NCBI RefSeq assembly: GCF_026626635.1
Contig: NZ_JAPNKA010000001.1
Coordinates: 8,122,001-8,186,000, forward strand
Reading direction: 5' to 3'
DNA length: 64,000 nt
Source: Archangium lansingense
GTDB taxonomy: Bacteria > Myxococcota > Myxococcia > Myxococcales > Myxococcaceae
The position numbers and the translations under genes are program-made. Positions within the stretch are counted from its first letter, which is position 1; every line of letters starts with the position of its first letter. The notes under the pieces are model-generated. The model did no database searches. It was not told where the DNA came from and was given only the letters and a program-made list of their open reading frames with translations. Shown piece by piece: positions 26,544-36,599 of this stretch.

Positions 26544-28072
26544 CGGTTCCACCTCGTCCACACGTTGCACATCCCCTTGGCCACATCCGTGGCGATCAGC
26601 CCCAACCGGCCGCGCCGGGCCACCATCAGGTCCGCCGCCAGCCCATGGGCGTACACAGCCGTCCAGGCGGCCTCGGGGAGCTTCAGGCCCTGCCCCAGCA
26701 ACGCGCCCAGCACGCCGCTCAGCACATCGCCCATGCCCCCGGTGGCCATGCCCGGGTTGCCCGTGGGGTTGATGAACACGGTGCCATCATGGTGCGCGAT
26801 GAGGGTCCGCGCGCCCTTGAGGACCAGCGTCACCTCGTGAGTGCACGCGAAGTCCCGAGCTACCTCCACACGGGCCTTCTGCAGGTCCTTCGTGGGCACG
26901 CCCGTGAGGCGCGACATCTCACCCGGGTGCGGGGTGAGCACCAGCGGCCCCTTCGCCCGGCGGAGCACCTCCAGGTCAGTGGCAACGGCATTGAGCGCAT
27001 CCGCGTCCAGCACCGTGGGGACCTCCACGCGCGAGAGCAGCTCGCCCAGCAGCTTCACCGTCTCGTCGCCGCGGGGAATGCCCGGGCCGATGACGAGCAC
27101 ATCCTTCTTCTCCGCCGCCTCCAGCAGCGGCTCCAGGTCCGCCAGGCCAAGCGGCCCCTGTCTCTCCAGCGGCCAGCCCATCACCTCGGGAGCGTGGCCG
27201 AGCACCGACTCCACCACCTCCGAGCGGGTGGCCACGGTGACGAGCCCCGCCCCACCGCGCAGCGCGCCCAGAGCGGACATGGCCGCCGCGCCGGACTTGC
27301 CATGGCTGCCGGCCACCACCAACACGTGCCCGTAGCTCCCCTTGTGCGTGTCCGAGCGGCGCGGAGCGATGGCCCCTCGCGCGTCAGACTCCTCAACGAA
27401 GTACAGCTCCCGGCCCTCCTGGGGAGTAACGGCCTCGGGAGGAATACCGATGTCCACGCACCGCAGCTCGCCGCACAGGGTGGCACCGGGCTCCAGCACC
27501 TGCCCCTGCTTGTGAAAACCGAAGGTGACGGTGAGGTCAGCCTCCACGCAGGGGGTGAAGGGCTCACCGGTGTCCGTGTGCAGCCCCGAGGGGAGGTCCG
27601 CGGCCACGACCTTCGCCCCGGCCGCGCGCCAGCAGAGCATGTGCTGGATGGCCTCGGCGAACTCTCCCGCCGGAGCCCGGGTGAGCCCCGTGCCGAAGAG
27701 CGCGTCCACCACCACGTCCCCGGCCCTCGCCTCCACCTCGCCGAGCGGCTGGGGGAGATGAAGGCCGTAAGGCTCCAGTGCGTGCAGGTTGCGCTGGGAC
27801 TCGGGCGTCAGCTTTGCCCTGTCTCCCACCAGCACCAGCGTCACGCGCAGCCCGGAGATGTGGAGGAAGCGAGCCGCCACCAGCCCATCCCCACCGTTGT
27901 TGCCGGGTCCGCACACCACCACGTACCGCGAGCCCGTGGTGCCGAGCTCGCGCGCCGCGTCCGCCAGCCACCGGCCAGCGTTCTCCATCAGCAGGGGCGA
28001 GGGCATGCCGAAACGGGACTCGGCAGCCTGGTCGGCCGCGCGCATCCGGGCGGCGGTGAGGACACGACGCAT
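26540..28072 (-). CDS. nnr: Bifunctional NAD(P)H-hydrate epimerase and ADP-dependent dehydratase
   Basis: A 510-residue metabolite-repair enzyme. Residues 1-215 are the YjeF_N epimerase (MLMENAGR-like start SPLLMENAGRWLADAA and VVCGPGNNGGDGLVAARFL). Residues 230-500 are the ribokinase-fold dehydratase, with KGSYGHVLVVAGSHGKSGAA, VIGPGIPRG and NPGMATGGMGDVLSG. It repairs hydrated NADH and NADPH. It sits 3 bases downstream of acpS and overlaps tsaE by 4 bases. The nnr-tsaE pairing is widely conserved. Confidence 0.95.
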   Translation of the reverse strand: MRRVLTAARMRAADQAAESRFGMPSPLLMENAGRWLADAARELGTTGSRYVVVCGPGNNGGDGLVAARFLHISGLRVTLVLVGDRAKLTPESQRNLHALEPYGLHLPQPLGEVEARAGDVVVDALFGTGLTRAPAGEFAEAIQHMLCWRAAGAKVVAADLPSGLHTDTGEPFTPCVEADLTVTFGFHKQGQVLEPGATLCGELRCVDIGIPPEAVTPQEGRELYFVEESDARGAIAPRRSDTHKGSYGHVLVVAGSHGKSGAAAMSALGALRGGAGLVTVATRSEVVESVLGHAPEVMGWPLERQGPLGLADLEPLLEAAEKKDVLVIGPGIPRGDETVKLLGELLSRVEVPTVLDADALNAVATDLEVLRRAKGPLVLTPHPGEMSRLTGVPTKDLQKARVEVARDFACTHEVTLVLKGARTLIAHHDGTVFINPTGNPGMATGGMGDVLSGVLGALLGQGLKLPEAAWTAVYAHGLAADLMVARRGRLGLIATDVAKGMCNVWTRWNR

Positions 28073-28075
28073 GGC

Positions 28076-28453
28076 TCAGCTCCTCTCCTGGAGAATCACC
28101 GTCGCGGCGGCGACTCCAGCGTCATGGGTGAGCGCGAGGAAGGCCTCCGCGCGCCGCTTCTCCATCTCCGCGAGCGCCACCCCCGAGAGGCGGAAACGAG
28201 GCGGACCGCCCTCACGCACCACCTCCATGTCCTGCCAGGTGATGCCCGGCGGGGCGCCCAGCGCCTTCACCAGGGCCTCCTTGGCGGCGAAGCGGGCCGC
28301 GTAGGCACTCGCGGCGTCCGCCCGTCCGCTGCACAAGGCGCGCTCGGCCTCCGTGTACACACGAGCCAGGAAGCGATCGGCGCGCGGTCCGTCCAGGATG
28401 CGCTGGATGCGCTCCACCGAGCAGATGTCCATCCCCAGGCCGAGCAGTGCCAT
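28076..28453 (-). CDS. acpS: Holo-[acyl-carrier-protein] synthase
   Basis: A 125-residue enzyme that moves the 4'-phosphopantetheine of CoA to the serine of acyl carrier protein. The Mg-binding start is LGLGMDICSVERIQ and the second motif is ARFAAKEALVKALG, both complete. Length is typical of the AcpS type. It begins 6 bases after pdxJ, the same gene pair seen in E. coli and many proteobacteria. Confidence 0.96.
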   Translation of the reverse strand: MALLGLGMDICSVERIQRILDGPRADRFLARVYTEAERALCSGRADAASAYAARFAAKEALVKALGAPPGITWQDMEVVREGGPPRFRLSGVALAEMEKRRAEAFLALTHDAGVAAATVILQERS

Positions 28454-28459
28454 GGCGCT

Positions 28460-29185
28460 CTACCCCGGGTTGCGCATCAGCTCGACCATCTCCCGCACCG
28501 CCCGCTCGAAGCCCACCAGCACCGCCCTGGCGACGATGGAGTGCCCGATGTTCAGCTCGTCGATCTCCTGGATGCGAGCGATGGGCAGCACGTTGTCGTA
28601 GTTGAGCCCGTGGCCCGCGGCCACGCTCATGCCCAACCGTGCCGCCGCCTTCGCCGCGTCGACGATGCGGCTCAGCTCCCGGGACCGCTCGCGCTCGTTG
28701 CGAGCCTCGCAGTAGCGCCCGGTGTGCAGCTCAATCCGGTCCGCGTTCACCTTGTGCGACGCGCGCACCTGGTCCAGGTCCGGATCGATGAACAGCGAGA
28801 CGGTGATCTCCCCGTCCTTGAGGTTCTTGATGATTTTGGCGATGTGCTCGCGCTGCCCGGCCACGTCGAGCCCGCCCTCGGTGGTGAGCTCCTCGCGCCG
28901 CTCGGGCACCAGCGTCACCACGTCCGGCTTGTGCTCGTAGGCGATCTTCACCATCTCCTGGGTGGCCGCCATCTCCAGGTTGAGCAGCGTCTGGACCGTC
29001 TCCCGGAGGATGCGCAGATCGCGCTCCTGGATGTGGCGCCGGTCCTCACGCAGGTGGATGGTGATCTGCCCGGCCCCGGCCAGCTCGGCCATGGCTGCCG
29101 CCGTCACCGGATCCGGATACGTGGTCCGCCGCGCCTGACGCAGCGTGGCCACGTGGTCCACATTCACACCCAATCGCTGTCCCAT
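28460..29185 (-). CDS. pdxJ: Pyridoxine 5'-phosphate synthase
   Basis: A 241-residue TIM-barrel enzyme that condenses 1-deoxy-xylulose 5-phosphate with 3-amino-2-oxopropyl phosphate to make vitamin B6. Hallmarks are GVNVDHVATLRQAR at the N-terminus, ITIHLREDRRHI, and the late AAGHGLNYDNV. Length is normal. It lies 90 bases downstream of glmM and 6 bases upstream of acpS. This product supplies the PLP needed by the aminotransferase fusion elsewhere in the window, though that link is only metabolic. Confidence 0.96.
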   Translation of the reverse strand: MGQRLGVNVDHVATLRQARRTTYPDPVTAAAMAELAGAGQITIHLREDRRHIQERDLRILRETVQTLLNLEMAATQEMVKIAYEHKPDVVTLVPERREELTTEGGLDVAGQREHIAKIIKNLKDGEITVSLFIDPDLDQVRASHKVNADRIELHTGRYCEARNERERSRELSRIVDAAKAAARLGMSVAAGHGLNYDNVLPIARIQEIDELNIGHSIVARAVLVGFERAVREMVELMRNPG

Positions 29186-29275
29186 CTCGGCCGCTCTCCT
29201 CGCGCGCGCATCAGACCGGAACCTGGTCCGTCCCGGCCCGTGCGCGCCCTTCTATTGGCGGCCCGAGACCGGAAG

Positions 29276-30670
29276 TCAACCGTTCAGAGCCTTGGAGAGC
29301 GCCTCGGCGATCTCCCGGGCGTACTGCTCGTTGCGCGCGGCGTCGATGCCCTCGATGAGGACGCGGGCCTTGGGCTCGGTGCCGGAGAAGCGCACCAGCA
29401 CCCGGCCGTCCTTGCCCAGCTTCTTCTCCACGTCCTGGATGGCCTTCATCACCGTGGGCAGCTCGCCCAGCTCGCGCTTCTGCTTGACCACCACGTTGAC
29501 GAGCGTCTGCGGCACCGGCTCGAAGATGGAGGCCAGCTCGCTCACCGGCTTCTGCTGGCGGCACATGACGGCCAGGAGCTGGAGCGCGGCCAGGGTGCCG
29601 TCGCCCGTGGTGGTGTGATCCGAGAAGATGAGGTGACCGCTCTGCTCGCCACCGATGTTGTAGCCGTTCTTGCGCATCTCCTCGACGACGTAGCGGTCAC
29701 CCACCTTGGTGCGGACGACCTTCACGCCCCAGCGCGACACCGCCCGCTCCAGGCCGATGTTGCTCATCACCGTGGAGACGAGCGTCTTCTTCTTGAGCTC
29801 CTTGCGGGTGACGAGCTCGCCGGTGCAGATGGCCATGATGGCATCGCCATCCACCACGTTGCCCTTCTCGTCCACGACGATGAGGCGGTCCGCGTCACCG
29901 TCGAGCGCGATGCCCAGGTGCGCCCCATGCTTCACCACCGCGCGAGACAGGTTCTCCGGGTGGAGCGCGCCGCACTTGTGGTTGATGTTCTTGCCGTCCG
30001 GCTGCACGCCCAGGGCAATCACCTTGGCGCCCAGCTCCTCGAGCACCGAGGGGGCCGTCTTGTAGGCGGCGCCGTTGGCGCAGTCGACGACGATGGTCAT
30101 CCCCTCCAGCGTCAGCTCGCGAGGGAAGCACGTCTTGAGGAACACGATGTAGCGGCCGCGCGCGTCCTCCAGGCGGAAGGCCCGGCCGATCTTCGTCGCG
30201 GTGGGGCGGATGGAGTCGATGGCACCACTGGCCACCAGCTCCTCGATCTTCGCCTCCGTCTCGTCCGGCAGCTTGAAGCCGTCGCGCCAGAAGAACTTGA
30301 TGCCGTTGTCCTGGTACGGGTTGTGGGAGGCGGAGATGACGGCGCCCGCGTCCGCCCGCATGGAGGTGGTGAGGTTGGCGATGCCCGGGGTGGGCAGCGG
30401 ACCCACCAGGTCCACGTCCACGCCCATGGAGGTGAGGCCGGCGGCGAGCGCCTGCTCCAGCATGTAGCCGGACAAGCGCGTGTCCTTGCCGATGATGACG
30501 CGGTGCCGGTGAGGCCCGTTGCGGATGAGATGCGCGAGCGCACGGCCCAGCTGCATCGCGACTTCCGCGGTCATCGGGTAGACGTTGGCGACGCCGCGGA
30601 CACCGTCCGTGCCGAAAAGCCGCTGCGAGGCCCGCCCTTCCTTCGGGGGCATGTTCATCCTGTAAGCCAT
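29276..30670 (-). CDS. glmM: Phosphoglucosamine mutase
   Basis: A 464-residue enzyme that converts glucosamine 6-phosphate to glucosamine 1-phosphate for peptidoglycan and lipopolysaccharide. The start of the fold is RLFGTDGVRGVAN. The active-site serine loop is ISASHNPYQDNGIKFF, the metal loop is DGDADRLIVVD and the phosphate loop near the end is RFSGTEPKARV. I chose the ATG at 30670, preceded by GGAG at workable spacing. ATGs 12 and 18 bases downstream are also possible. An Arg-rich stretch further upstream in frame does not look coding. The order ftsH-folP-glmM is the ancestral proteobacterial order. Confidence 0.95.
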   Translation of the reverse strand: MAYRMNMPPKEGRASQRLFGTDGVRGVANVYPMTAEVAMQLGRALAHLIRNGPHRHRVIIGKDTRLSGYMLEQALAAGLTSMGVDVDLVGPLPTPGIANLTTSMRADAGAVISASHNPYQDNGIKFFWRDGFKLPDETEAKIEELVASGAIDSIRPTATKIGRAFRLEDARGRYIVFLKTCFPRELTLEGMTIVVDCANGAAYKTAPSVLEELGAKVIALGVQPDGKNINHKCGALHPENLSRAVVKHGAHLGIALDGDADRLIVVDEKGNVVDGDAIMAICTGELVTRKELKKKTLVSTVMSNIGLERAVSRWGVKVVRTKVGDRYVVEEMRKNGYNIGGEQSGHLIFSDHTTTGDGTLAALQLLAVMCRQQKPVSELASIFEPVPQTLVNVVVKQKRELGELPTVMKAIQDVEKKLGKDGRVLVRFSGTEPKARVLIEGIDAARNEQYAREIAEALSKALNG

Positions 30671-30731
30671 AGTGTGCCGCTCCACCTTTTCCATGAGCCT
30701 GGCCATGACGCCAGACCGCCGACGCCGAGGG

Positions 30732-30760
30732 CTTATACCCTGCCCTCCACAGCGCCCGAA
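30732..30760 (-). promoter_or_regulatory. Possible promoter upstream of glmM
   Basis: On the minus strand TATAAG (30737 to 30732) lies about 62 bases before the glmM ATG, with TTCGGG as the hexamer 17 bases upstream. The -10 is good, the -35 weak. It would let glmM and the genes after it be transcribed apart from ftsH and folP. Confidence 0.35.
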
Positions 30761-30864
30761 GCTAGGGAGTAGATGCCCCCTGGACAAGCTTGCGGCCGGT
30801 CAGGCTGCCCCACCCCGTGGTGGGTCGGGCCGCTTCATACATCCTCCCTGAAGGAGAATCTCCC

Positions 30865-32115
30865 TCAACCGCGCACTTTTCCCGGCTGGTAGAGCGCGCC
30901 GCCGTCCAGGGCCGAGCGCACGGCGTCCGCCACTGTGAGTGCGTCCTTCACCTCGGTCACGTCGTGCACGCGCACGAAGTCCGCGTTCCCAGCGGCGGCC
31001 ATGGTCGCCACTGAACCCAGGGTCGCGGCCAGCCGCTCGTTCGCCGGCTTGCCCCCCACGAGCTTCCCGAGGAAGGACTTGCGGCTGGTGCCCACCAGCA
31101 GCGGCAGCCCCAGCATGCGCAGCTCGTCCAGCCGCCGCAGCAGGAAGAGGTTGTGCCCGAGTGTCTTGCCGAAGCCGATGCCCGGGTCCACCAGCACACG
31201 CTCGCGCGGCACGCCCGCCGCCACCGCCCGCTCCACGCCCTCCTCCAGGAAGGTCAGCACCTCGTCCACCACGTCCTCGTAGTGCGGGTCCTTCTGCATC
31301 GTCTGCGGGGTGCCCTGGATATGCATCAGGCAACAGGCCGCCCCCGCCTCGGCCGTGACACGAGGCAGCTCGGAGTCGAAGTGGAAGCCGCTGATGTCGT
31401 TGACGAGCACCGCGCCGGCCTTCAGCGCCTCGCGGGCCACGGCCGCCTTGGTGGTGTCCACGGAGAGGGGCACGTCCGTGCGAGCCCGCAGCCCTTCGAG
31501 GACGGGGACGATGCGCGCCGCTTCCTCTTCGGCGGACACAGGCGGCGAGCCCGGCCGGGTGGACTCCCCGCCCACGTCGAGCACGTCCGCCCCCGCCTCG
31601 GCCAGCCGCAGCCCATGAGCCACGGCGGCCTCGGTGCCGAAGTAGCGTCCCCCGTCCGAGAAGCTGTCCGGCGTCACGTTCACCACGCCCATGACATGGG
31701 TGCGCGTCCCGAAGGTGAAGGTCCGTGAACCCAGCACCAGCGGGGCCGGCGGCGCCGAGGCCTCCAGCACGCGCGCCAACGCCCCGGCCAATCCAGCCAG
31801 CTCCGGCCGCGCCTTCGCCTCGACCACCACGCGCTCGAACTGCTCCTTGCGTCCGAAGAGCAACCCCGTGCCGGGCCGCGAGCGCAGATCTCCCGCCACC
31901 CAGGAGGGGTACTCCTCGCGCCCGGGGGTCTCGGAGGCCTGGAAGAGGCCAGCGAGGAAGCGGCCCTGCTCGCGCTCCAGGCCGGTGAGCAGCACGTGCA
32001 GCGCGGGCACCTTCTCCAGCAGGTACTCACGGGCGGGGGTGGGCAACCCCATGCGCAGGAAGGCCGGCTCGAGGTCGGCGGGGCGATCGACACGGATGGG
32101 GCGGGCGCGAATCAT
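30865..32115 (-). CDS. folP: Dihydropteroate synthase with long N-terminal extension
   Basis: A 416-residue enzyme that joins p-aminobenzoate to the pterin in folate synthesis, the sulfonamide target. The catalytic TIM barrel begins near residue 142 with MGVVNVTPDSFSDGG and includes VDTTKAAVAREAL, DPGIGFGKTLGHN and LVGTSRKSFLG. Ordinary DHPS is 270-290 residues. Here about 125 extra residues (ARPIRVDRPADLEPAFLRMG and so on, with GLLFGRKEQFERVVVEAKA) precede the barrel. They are not another folate enzyme that I recognise. The extension keeps the same codon bias and opens from a good ATG, so it is not a frame artefact. Confidence 0.93.
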   Translation of the reverse strand: MIRARPIRVDRPADLEPAFLRMGLPTPAREYLLEKVPALHVLLTGLEREQGRFLAGLFQASETPGREEYPSWVAGDLRSRPGTGLLFGRKEQFERVVVEAKARPELAGLAGALARVLEASAPPAPLVLGSRTFTFGTRTHVMGVVNVTPDSFSDGGRYFGTEAAVAHGLRLAEAGADVLDVGGESTRPGSPPVSAEEEAARIVPVLEGLRARTDVPLSVDTTKAAVAREALKAGAVLVNDISGFHFDSELPRVTAEAGAACCLMHIQGTPQTMQKDPHYEDVVDEVLTFLEEGVERAVAAGVPRERVLVDPGIGFGKTLGHNLFLLRRLDELRMLGLPLLVGTSRKSFLGKLVGGKPANERLAATLGSVATMAAAGNADFVRVHDVTEVKDALTVADAVRSALDGGALYQPGKVRG

Positions 32116-32149
32116 GTCGGAGGGGCTCCGGGAACTTCGGAAAGCAGAA

Positions 32150-32179
32150 GGGCCCTCCCCACAAAAGTGGAGAGGGCCC
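32150..32179 (-). terminator. Rho-independent terminator between ftsH and folP
   Basis: GGGCCCTCCCCAC, loop AAAA, GTGGAGAGGGCCC: a 13-base-pair stem with one mismatch. On the minus strand it is followed by TTCTGCTTTCC, a modest T-rich tail. It lies 28 bases past the ftsH stop and 35 bases before the folP ATG, so ftsH transcripts should be at least partly ended here. Confidence 0.65.
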
Positions 32180-32206
32180 GGGTTCTACACGGAAGCGAAG
32201 CTCAGG

Positions 32207-34126
<1,920 letters not shown>

Positions 34127-34306
34127 GTGTCAGCTGCCCTTTCGGAGCTCGGCGGTATGAGGGCACGGCCGAAAAATGCCCAGCAGTTTCGACCGTTTGT
34201 CACGACACCGGGCGTGTTGCCCGTTTATCGGACGGTATCAGCAACAGCAAAAACGCCTCAACTATTTTGGGGGTTCCATCCCCCGCCTCCCCCGCAGTGG
34301 TCCACT

Positions 34307-35689
34307 CTATAACGGAGAGGCGCCGGGCGTGCTCGCACCCGGAGGTGAGGCCCACAGAAAGAGGCGTACAGCGGCCTCGGACGTGGAATTCCAAACGCCC
34401 GGCACCCAGAGCACCGTCCGCTCAGCGTCCGTCACCACCGGCAGCAAGTCCCTTCGCTCGGCCGGAACGCGCCGGTCCACCAGCACGTCCTGCAGCTTGC
34501 GCGAGCCAGCGGGCCCCCGCACCCGGTCTCCCGGCCTGCGCGTCCGCACCGTCAGGGGCCACTGCGTCGCCTCGGACAGGGACAGGCCGAGCGTGCCCGG
34601 AGGAGGAGGCTCCGGCGCCACGATGAAGGTCCAGCCCGTGCCCGACTGCACTCCCGAGGCCCCCTCCCCTGCCAGCACCAGGGCCGGACGTGCCTCCGGC
34701 GGAGGCTCTTTGGAGGACTCGGAGCGTACGCAGCGCACGCGCCCGCCTGTGGTCCTCAATTGAAGGCCCCCTCGCACCTGCCCTCCCCGGAGGGTCACGG
34801 CGCGCCCCGTCTCCACGGACTTCAGGGCCCGGGCCAGGGAGGCCTCATCCACCTCCGCTCCGGACTCGGCCAGCAGGCGTGCGAGCACCCGGCGGCGCAA
34901 GGGCGGCTCCAGCGCGCGCACCCCCACCGCGTCCAGGCTTCCATCCGGAAGCACGAGCCGGTTCCAGGCTCCGTCCGCCAGCCCGCTCAGCAGGGCCTCG
35001 TCCTCGGCGGCCAACCGAGCGAAGGCGGCCAGCCGAGGCACCACCGGGAAGCCAGCGGCGCGCGCGAGCACCGGCAGCACCTCGTGGCGGATGCGGGTCC
35101 TTAGAAAGGCCGGGTCCCTGTTCATTGGATCCTGCACAAAGGAGAGGCCCTCCTCGGCCAGGAAGGCCTCCACCTCCTCGCGCGTGCGCTCGATGAGGGG
35201 GCGGACGAGGAAGGGGCGAGTCCGATGGATGCCCGCCGCGCCCCGCAGGGCCGTGCCCCGCACCAACCGCATGAGGAGCGTCTCCGCCTGGTCCGAGGCC
35301 GTGTGCGCCGTGGCCACCGCCTGGAGGCCCCGCTCGCGCCGCAGCGACTCCAGCGCCGAGTAGCGCGCCTCGCGGGCCCGCGCCTCCAGACCGGAACCCG
35401 GTGACAGATGCAACGCGAGGACATGGCAGGGCAGCTCCCAATGAGCAGCCAGCCGGGCAACCGCCTCTACCTCCTCCCGGGCTTCGGGCCTCAGGCCATG
35501 GTCGAGCGTCGCCACTTCCACTCGGAGAGCGAGGGACTCGCACACCTGGGCTGTGCCCACGAGCAGCGCCGTCGAGTCCGCGCCCCCTGAGACAGCCAGC
35601 AGGACGGAGCCGCCCACCAGCCCGAATTGCCGGTAGGACTCCGTCAAAGTCGTCGAAAACAGGACGCTGGCGTCACCAGTGGAGGGCAT
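34307..35689 (-). CDS. tilS: tRNA(Ile)-lysidine synthetase
   Basis: A 460-residue enzyme that puts lysine on C34 of the CAU tRNA so that it reads AUA as isoleucine. The N-terminal PP-loop ATPase motif is LLAVSGGADSTALL (about residues 30-43), followed by ATLDHGLRPEAREEVE and VATAHTASDQAETLLMRLVRG. The C-terminal half contains the TilS-type substrate-binding and TilS_C domains (TRRPGDRVRGPAGSRKLQDVLVDR). Length is typical. The ATG at 35689 is the first good start before the PP-loop. A perfect inverted repeat (35721-35735) sits just upstream. Confidence 0.95.
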   Translation of the reverse strand: MPSTGDASVLFSTTLTESYRQFGLVGGSVLLAVSGGADSTALLVGTAQVCESLALRVEVATLDHGLRPEAREEVEAVARLAAHWELPCHVLALHLSPGSGLEARAREARYSALESLRRERGLQAVATAHTASDQAETLLMRLVRGTALRGAAGIHRTRPFLVRPLIERTREEVEAFLAEEGLSFVQDPMNRDPAFLRTRIRHEVLPVLARAAGFPVVPRLAAFARLAAEDEALLSGLADGAWNRLVLPDGSLDAVGVRALEPPLRRRVLARLLAESGAEVDEASLARALKSVETGRAVTLRGGQVRGGLQLRTTGGRVRCVRSESSKEPPPEARPALVLAGEGASGVQSGTGWTFIVAPEPPPPGTLGLSLSEATQWPLTVRTRRPGDRVRGPAGSRKLQDVLVDRRVPAERRDLLPVVTDAERTVLWVPGVWNSTSEAAVRLFLWASPPGASTPGASPL

Positions 35690-35960
35690 TGAACAGGGGA
35701 AGGAATCAGAATCGAGCGAGTCCGGTTACACCGGATGCTGCGGGTTGAAGGGGCTGAAGACGATTCTTATGATCGTCACGAAGGTCGCGATGGACGGGTT
35801 GGTCGGGTGGGTCGGGGAAAGTTGGCAGGGGGGAATGGGTCGCGCGACGCAAACTGTTCTGAACGTAGATTTTTGACGGAGTTGGGCCTAGGGGTCCCCC
35901 CCCTCCCCCTCTGGGCCCACGGGGCCGCCGGGATCAGTCCTGGCGGTCCTTCTTTCCGGA

Positions 35961-36023
35961 GCGCCCCGGATTCTTCCTTGACTGGAAGGATCCGGGGCGT
36001 TCCCTTTTGCGGGTTTTTTCCCC
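35961..36023 (+). terminator. Strong rho-independent terminator
   Basis: A 17-base-pair stem with two wobble pairs (35961-35977 with 35984-36000), loop TTGACT, followed by TCCCTTTTGCGGGTTTTTTC. This is the clearest terminator in the window. Its plus-strand orientation has no annotated gene upstream on that strand, so it ends either an unseen small transcript or read-through. Confidence 0.75.
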
Positions 36024-36071
36024 TGACGACGCCTGTATGGCTGCATACGGTACGAGAGCACTCCGAAACCG

Positions 36072-36100
36072 TTGACCCTTCAGGGCGTCTGTCGGATAAC
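36072..36100 (+). promoter_or_regulatory. Sigma-70-like promoter of the small paired genes
   Basis: TTGACC (36072-36077), a 17-base spacer and GATAAC (36095-36100), about 50 bases before the first small gene. This is close to the primary sigma-factor consensus and unusually clear for this GC-rich sequence. An inverted repeat 24 bases upstream of the -35 may be a control site. Confidence 0.65.
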
Positions 36101-36150
36101 GACTCCGGTGTGTTCAGGTCGTCACCTCGTATCCGTTGCGGAGAGCCAGG

Positions 36151-36363
36151 ATGGCAGGCACCGACAAGCGTAAGCAGTCCCTCTACTTCCCCGAGGAGAT
36201 GCTCAAGGAGATCCAGGAGGAAGCCAATCGCCAGGATCGCTCGCTCTCGTGGGTGGTGCAGCAGGCCTGGAAGATCGCTCGAGACCGAATCAAGTCGTTC
36301 CCTGCGGTGAACGACGTGACGGGTGACGAGCGACAGGACCCTCGTGAAGAAGGGAGGTCCTGA
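36151..36363 (+). CDS. Small myxobacterial LYFPE-family protein, first copy
   Basis: A 70-residue protein. The core KRKQSLYFPEEMLKEIQEEA then NRQDRSLSWVVQQAWKIAR is that of a small family I recall as TIGR04563, found in Myxococcales. A short beta strand (QSLYF) followed by two helices with the pattern of ribbon-helix-helix regulators (LYFPEEMLKEIQ, then SLSWVVQQAWK) suggests a dimeric DNA-binding fold, though this has not been shown to my knowledge. The acidic tail (DVTGDERQDPREEGRS) is unrelated between copies. The ATG at 36151 follows GAGAGCCAGG. It is 5 bases from the second copy. Confidence 0.85.
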   Translation: MAGTDKRKQSLYFPEEMLKEIQEEANRQDRSLSWVVQQAWKIARDRIKSFPAVNDVTGDERQDPREEGRS

Positions 36364-36368
36364 GCTTC

Positions 36369-36578
36369 ATGGCCGCCACCGATCATCGTAAGCAGAGTCT
36401 CTATTTCCCCGAGGACATGCTGGACGAAATCCAGCGTGAGGCGACGCGGCAGGACCGCTCGCTCTCGTGGATCGTTCAGCAGGCATGGAAGGTGGCTCGC
36501 GGAGAGCTGCGCAAGATGCCATCGCCCAACGACGTCTTCGGCCCCAATGAAGTGCCAGAGGAGCCCCCTCGGTCCTGA
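36369..36578 (+). CDS. Small myxobacterial LYFPE-family protein, second copy
   Basis: A 69-residue paralogue of the gene just upstream: HRKQSLYFPEDMLDEIQREA then TRQDRSLSWIVQQAWKVAR. About three quarters of core residues are identical and the DNA is visibly similar, so this is a tandem duplication. The C-terminal tails differ completely. Being co-transcribed, the two could form a heterodimer. The same ribbon-helix-helix reading applies. It ends 21 bases before the stop of the convergent nucleotidase-like gene. Confidence 0.85.
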   Translation: MAATDHRKQSLYFPEDMLDEIQREATRQDRSLSWIVQQAWKVARGELRKMPSPNDVFGPNEVPEEPPRS

Positions 36579-36599
36579 CCGTGCCCCCCGCCCCCGGCC

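Larger units (their letters stand above)
35690..36150. other. 461-base intergenic region with inverted repeat, terminator and promoter
   Basis: No convincing gene is present. Visible elements are: a perfect inverted repeat TCCGGT-TAC-ACCGGA (35721-35735) 32 bases before tilS; an AT-richer stretch around 35850-35876; homopolymer C and G tracts at 35893-35925; a strong plus-strand terminator (35961-36023); a short inverted repeat GTATG-GCTG-CATAC (36035-36048) that could be an operator; and a sigma-70-like promoter (36072-36100). A plus-strand terminator with no gene before it raises the possibility of a small RNA ending near 36020. Confidence 0.6.

Noticed and set aside
26645..30772. A 1375-codon open frame on the plus strand across nnr, acpS, pdxJ and glmM
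   Set aside because: Same GC3 mirror effect; the minus-strand genes are recognised enzymes throughout.
34262..34285. GGGGG-TTCCAT-CCCCC hairpin upstream of tilS stop
   Set aside because: Five base pairs only, and the T-rich side lies before rather than after the hairpin on either useful strand.
35679..35876. A 65-codon plus-strand open frame in the gene-poor stretch
   Set aside because: It starts inside the tilS coding end, has no ribosome site, and its composition is not like neighbouring proteins.
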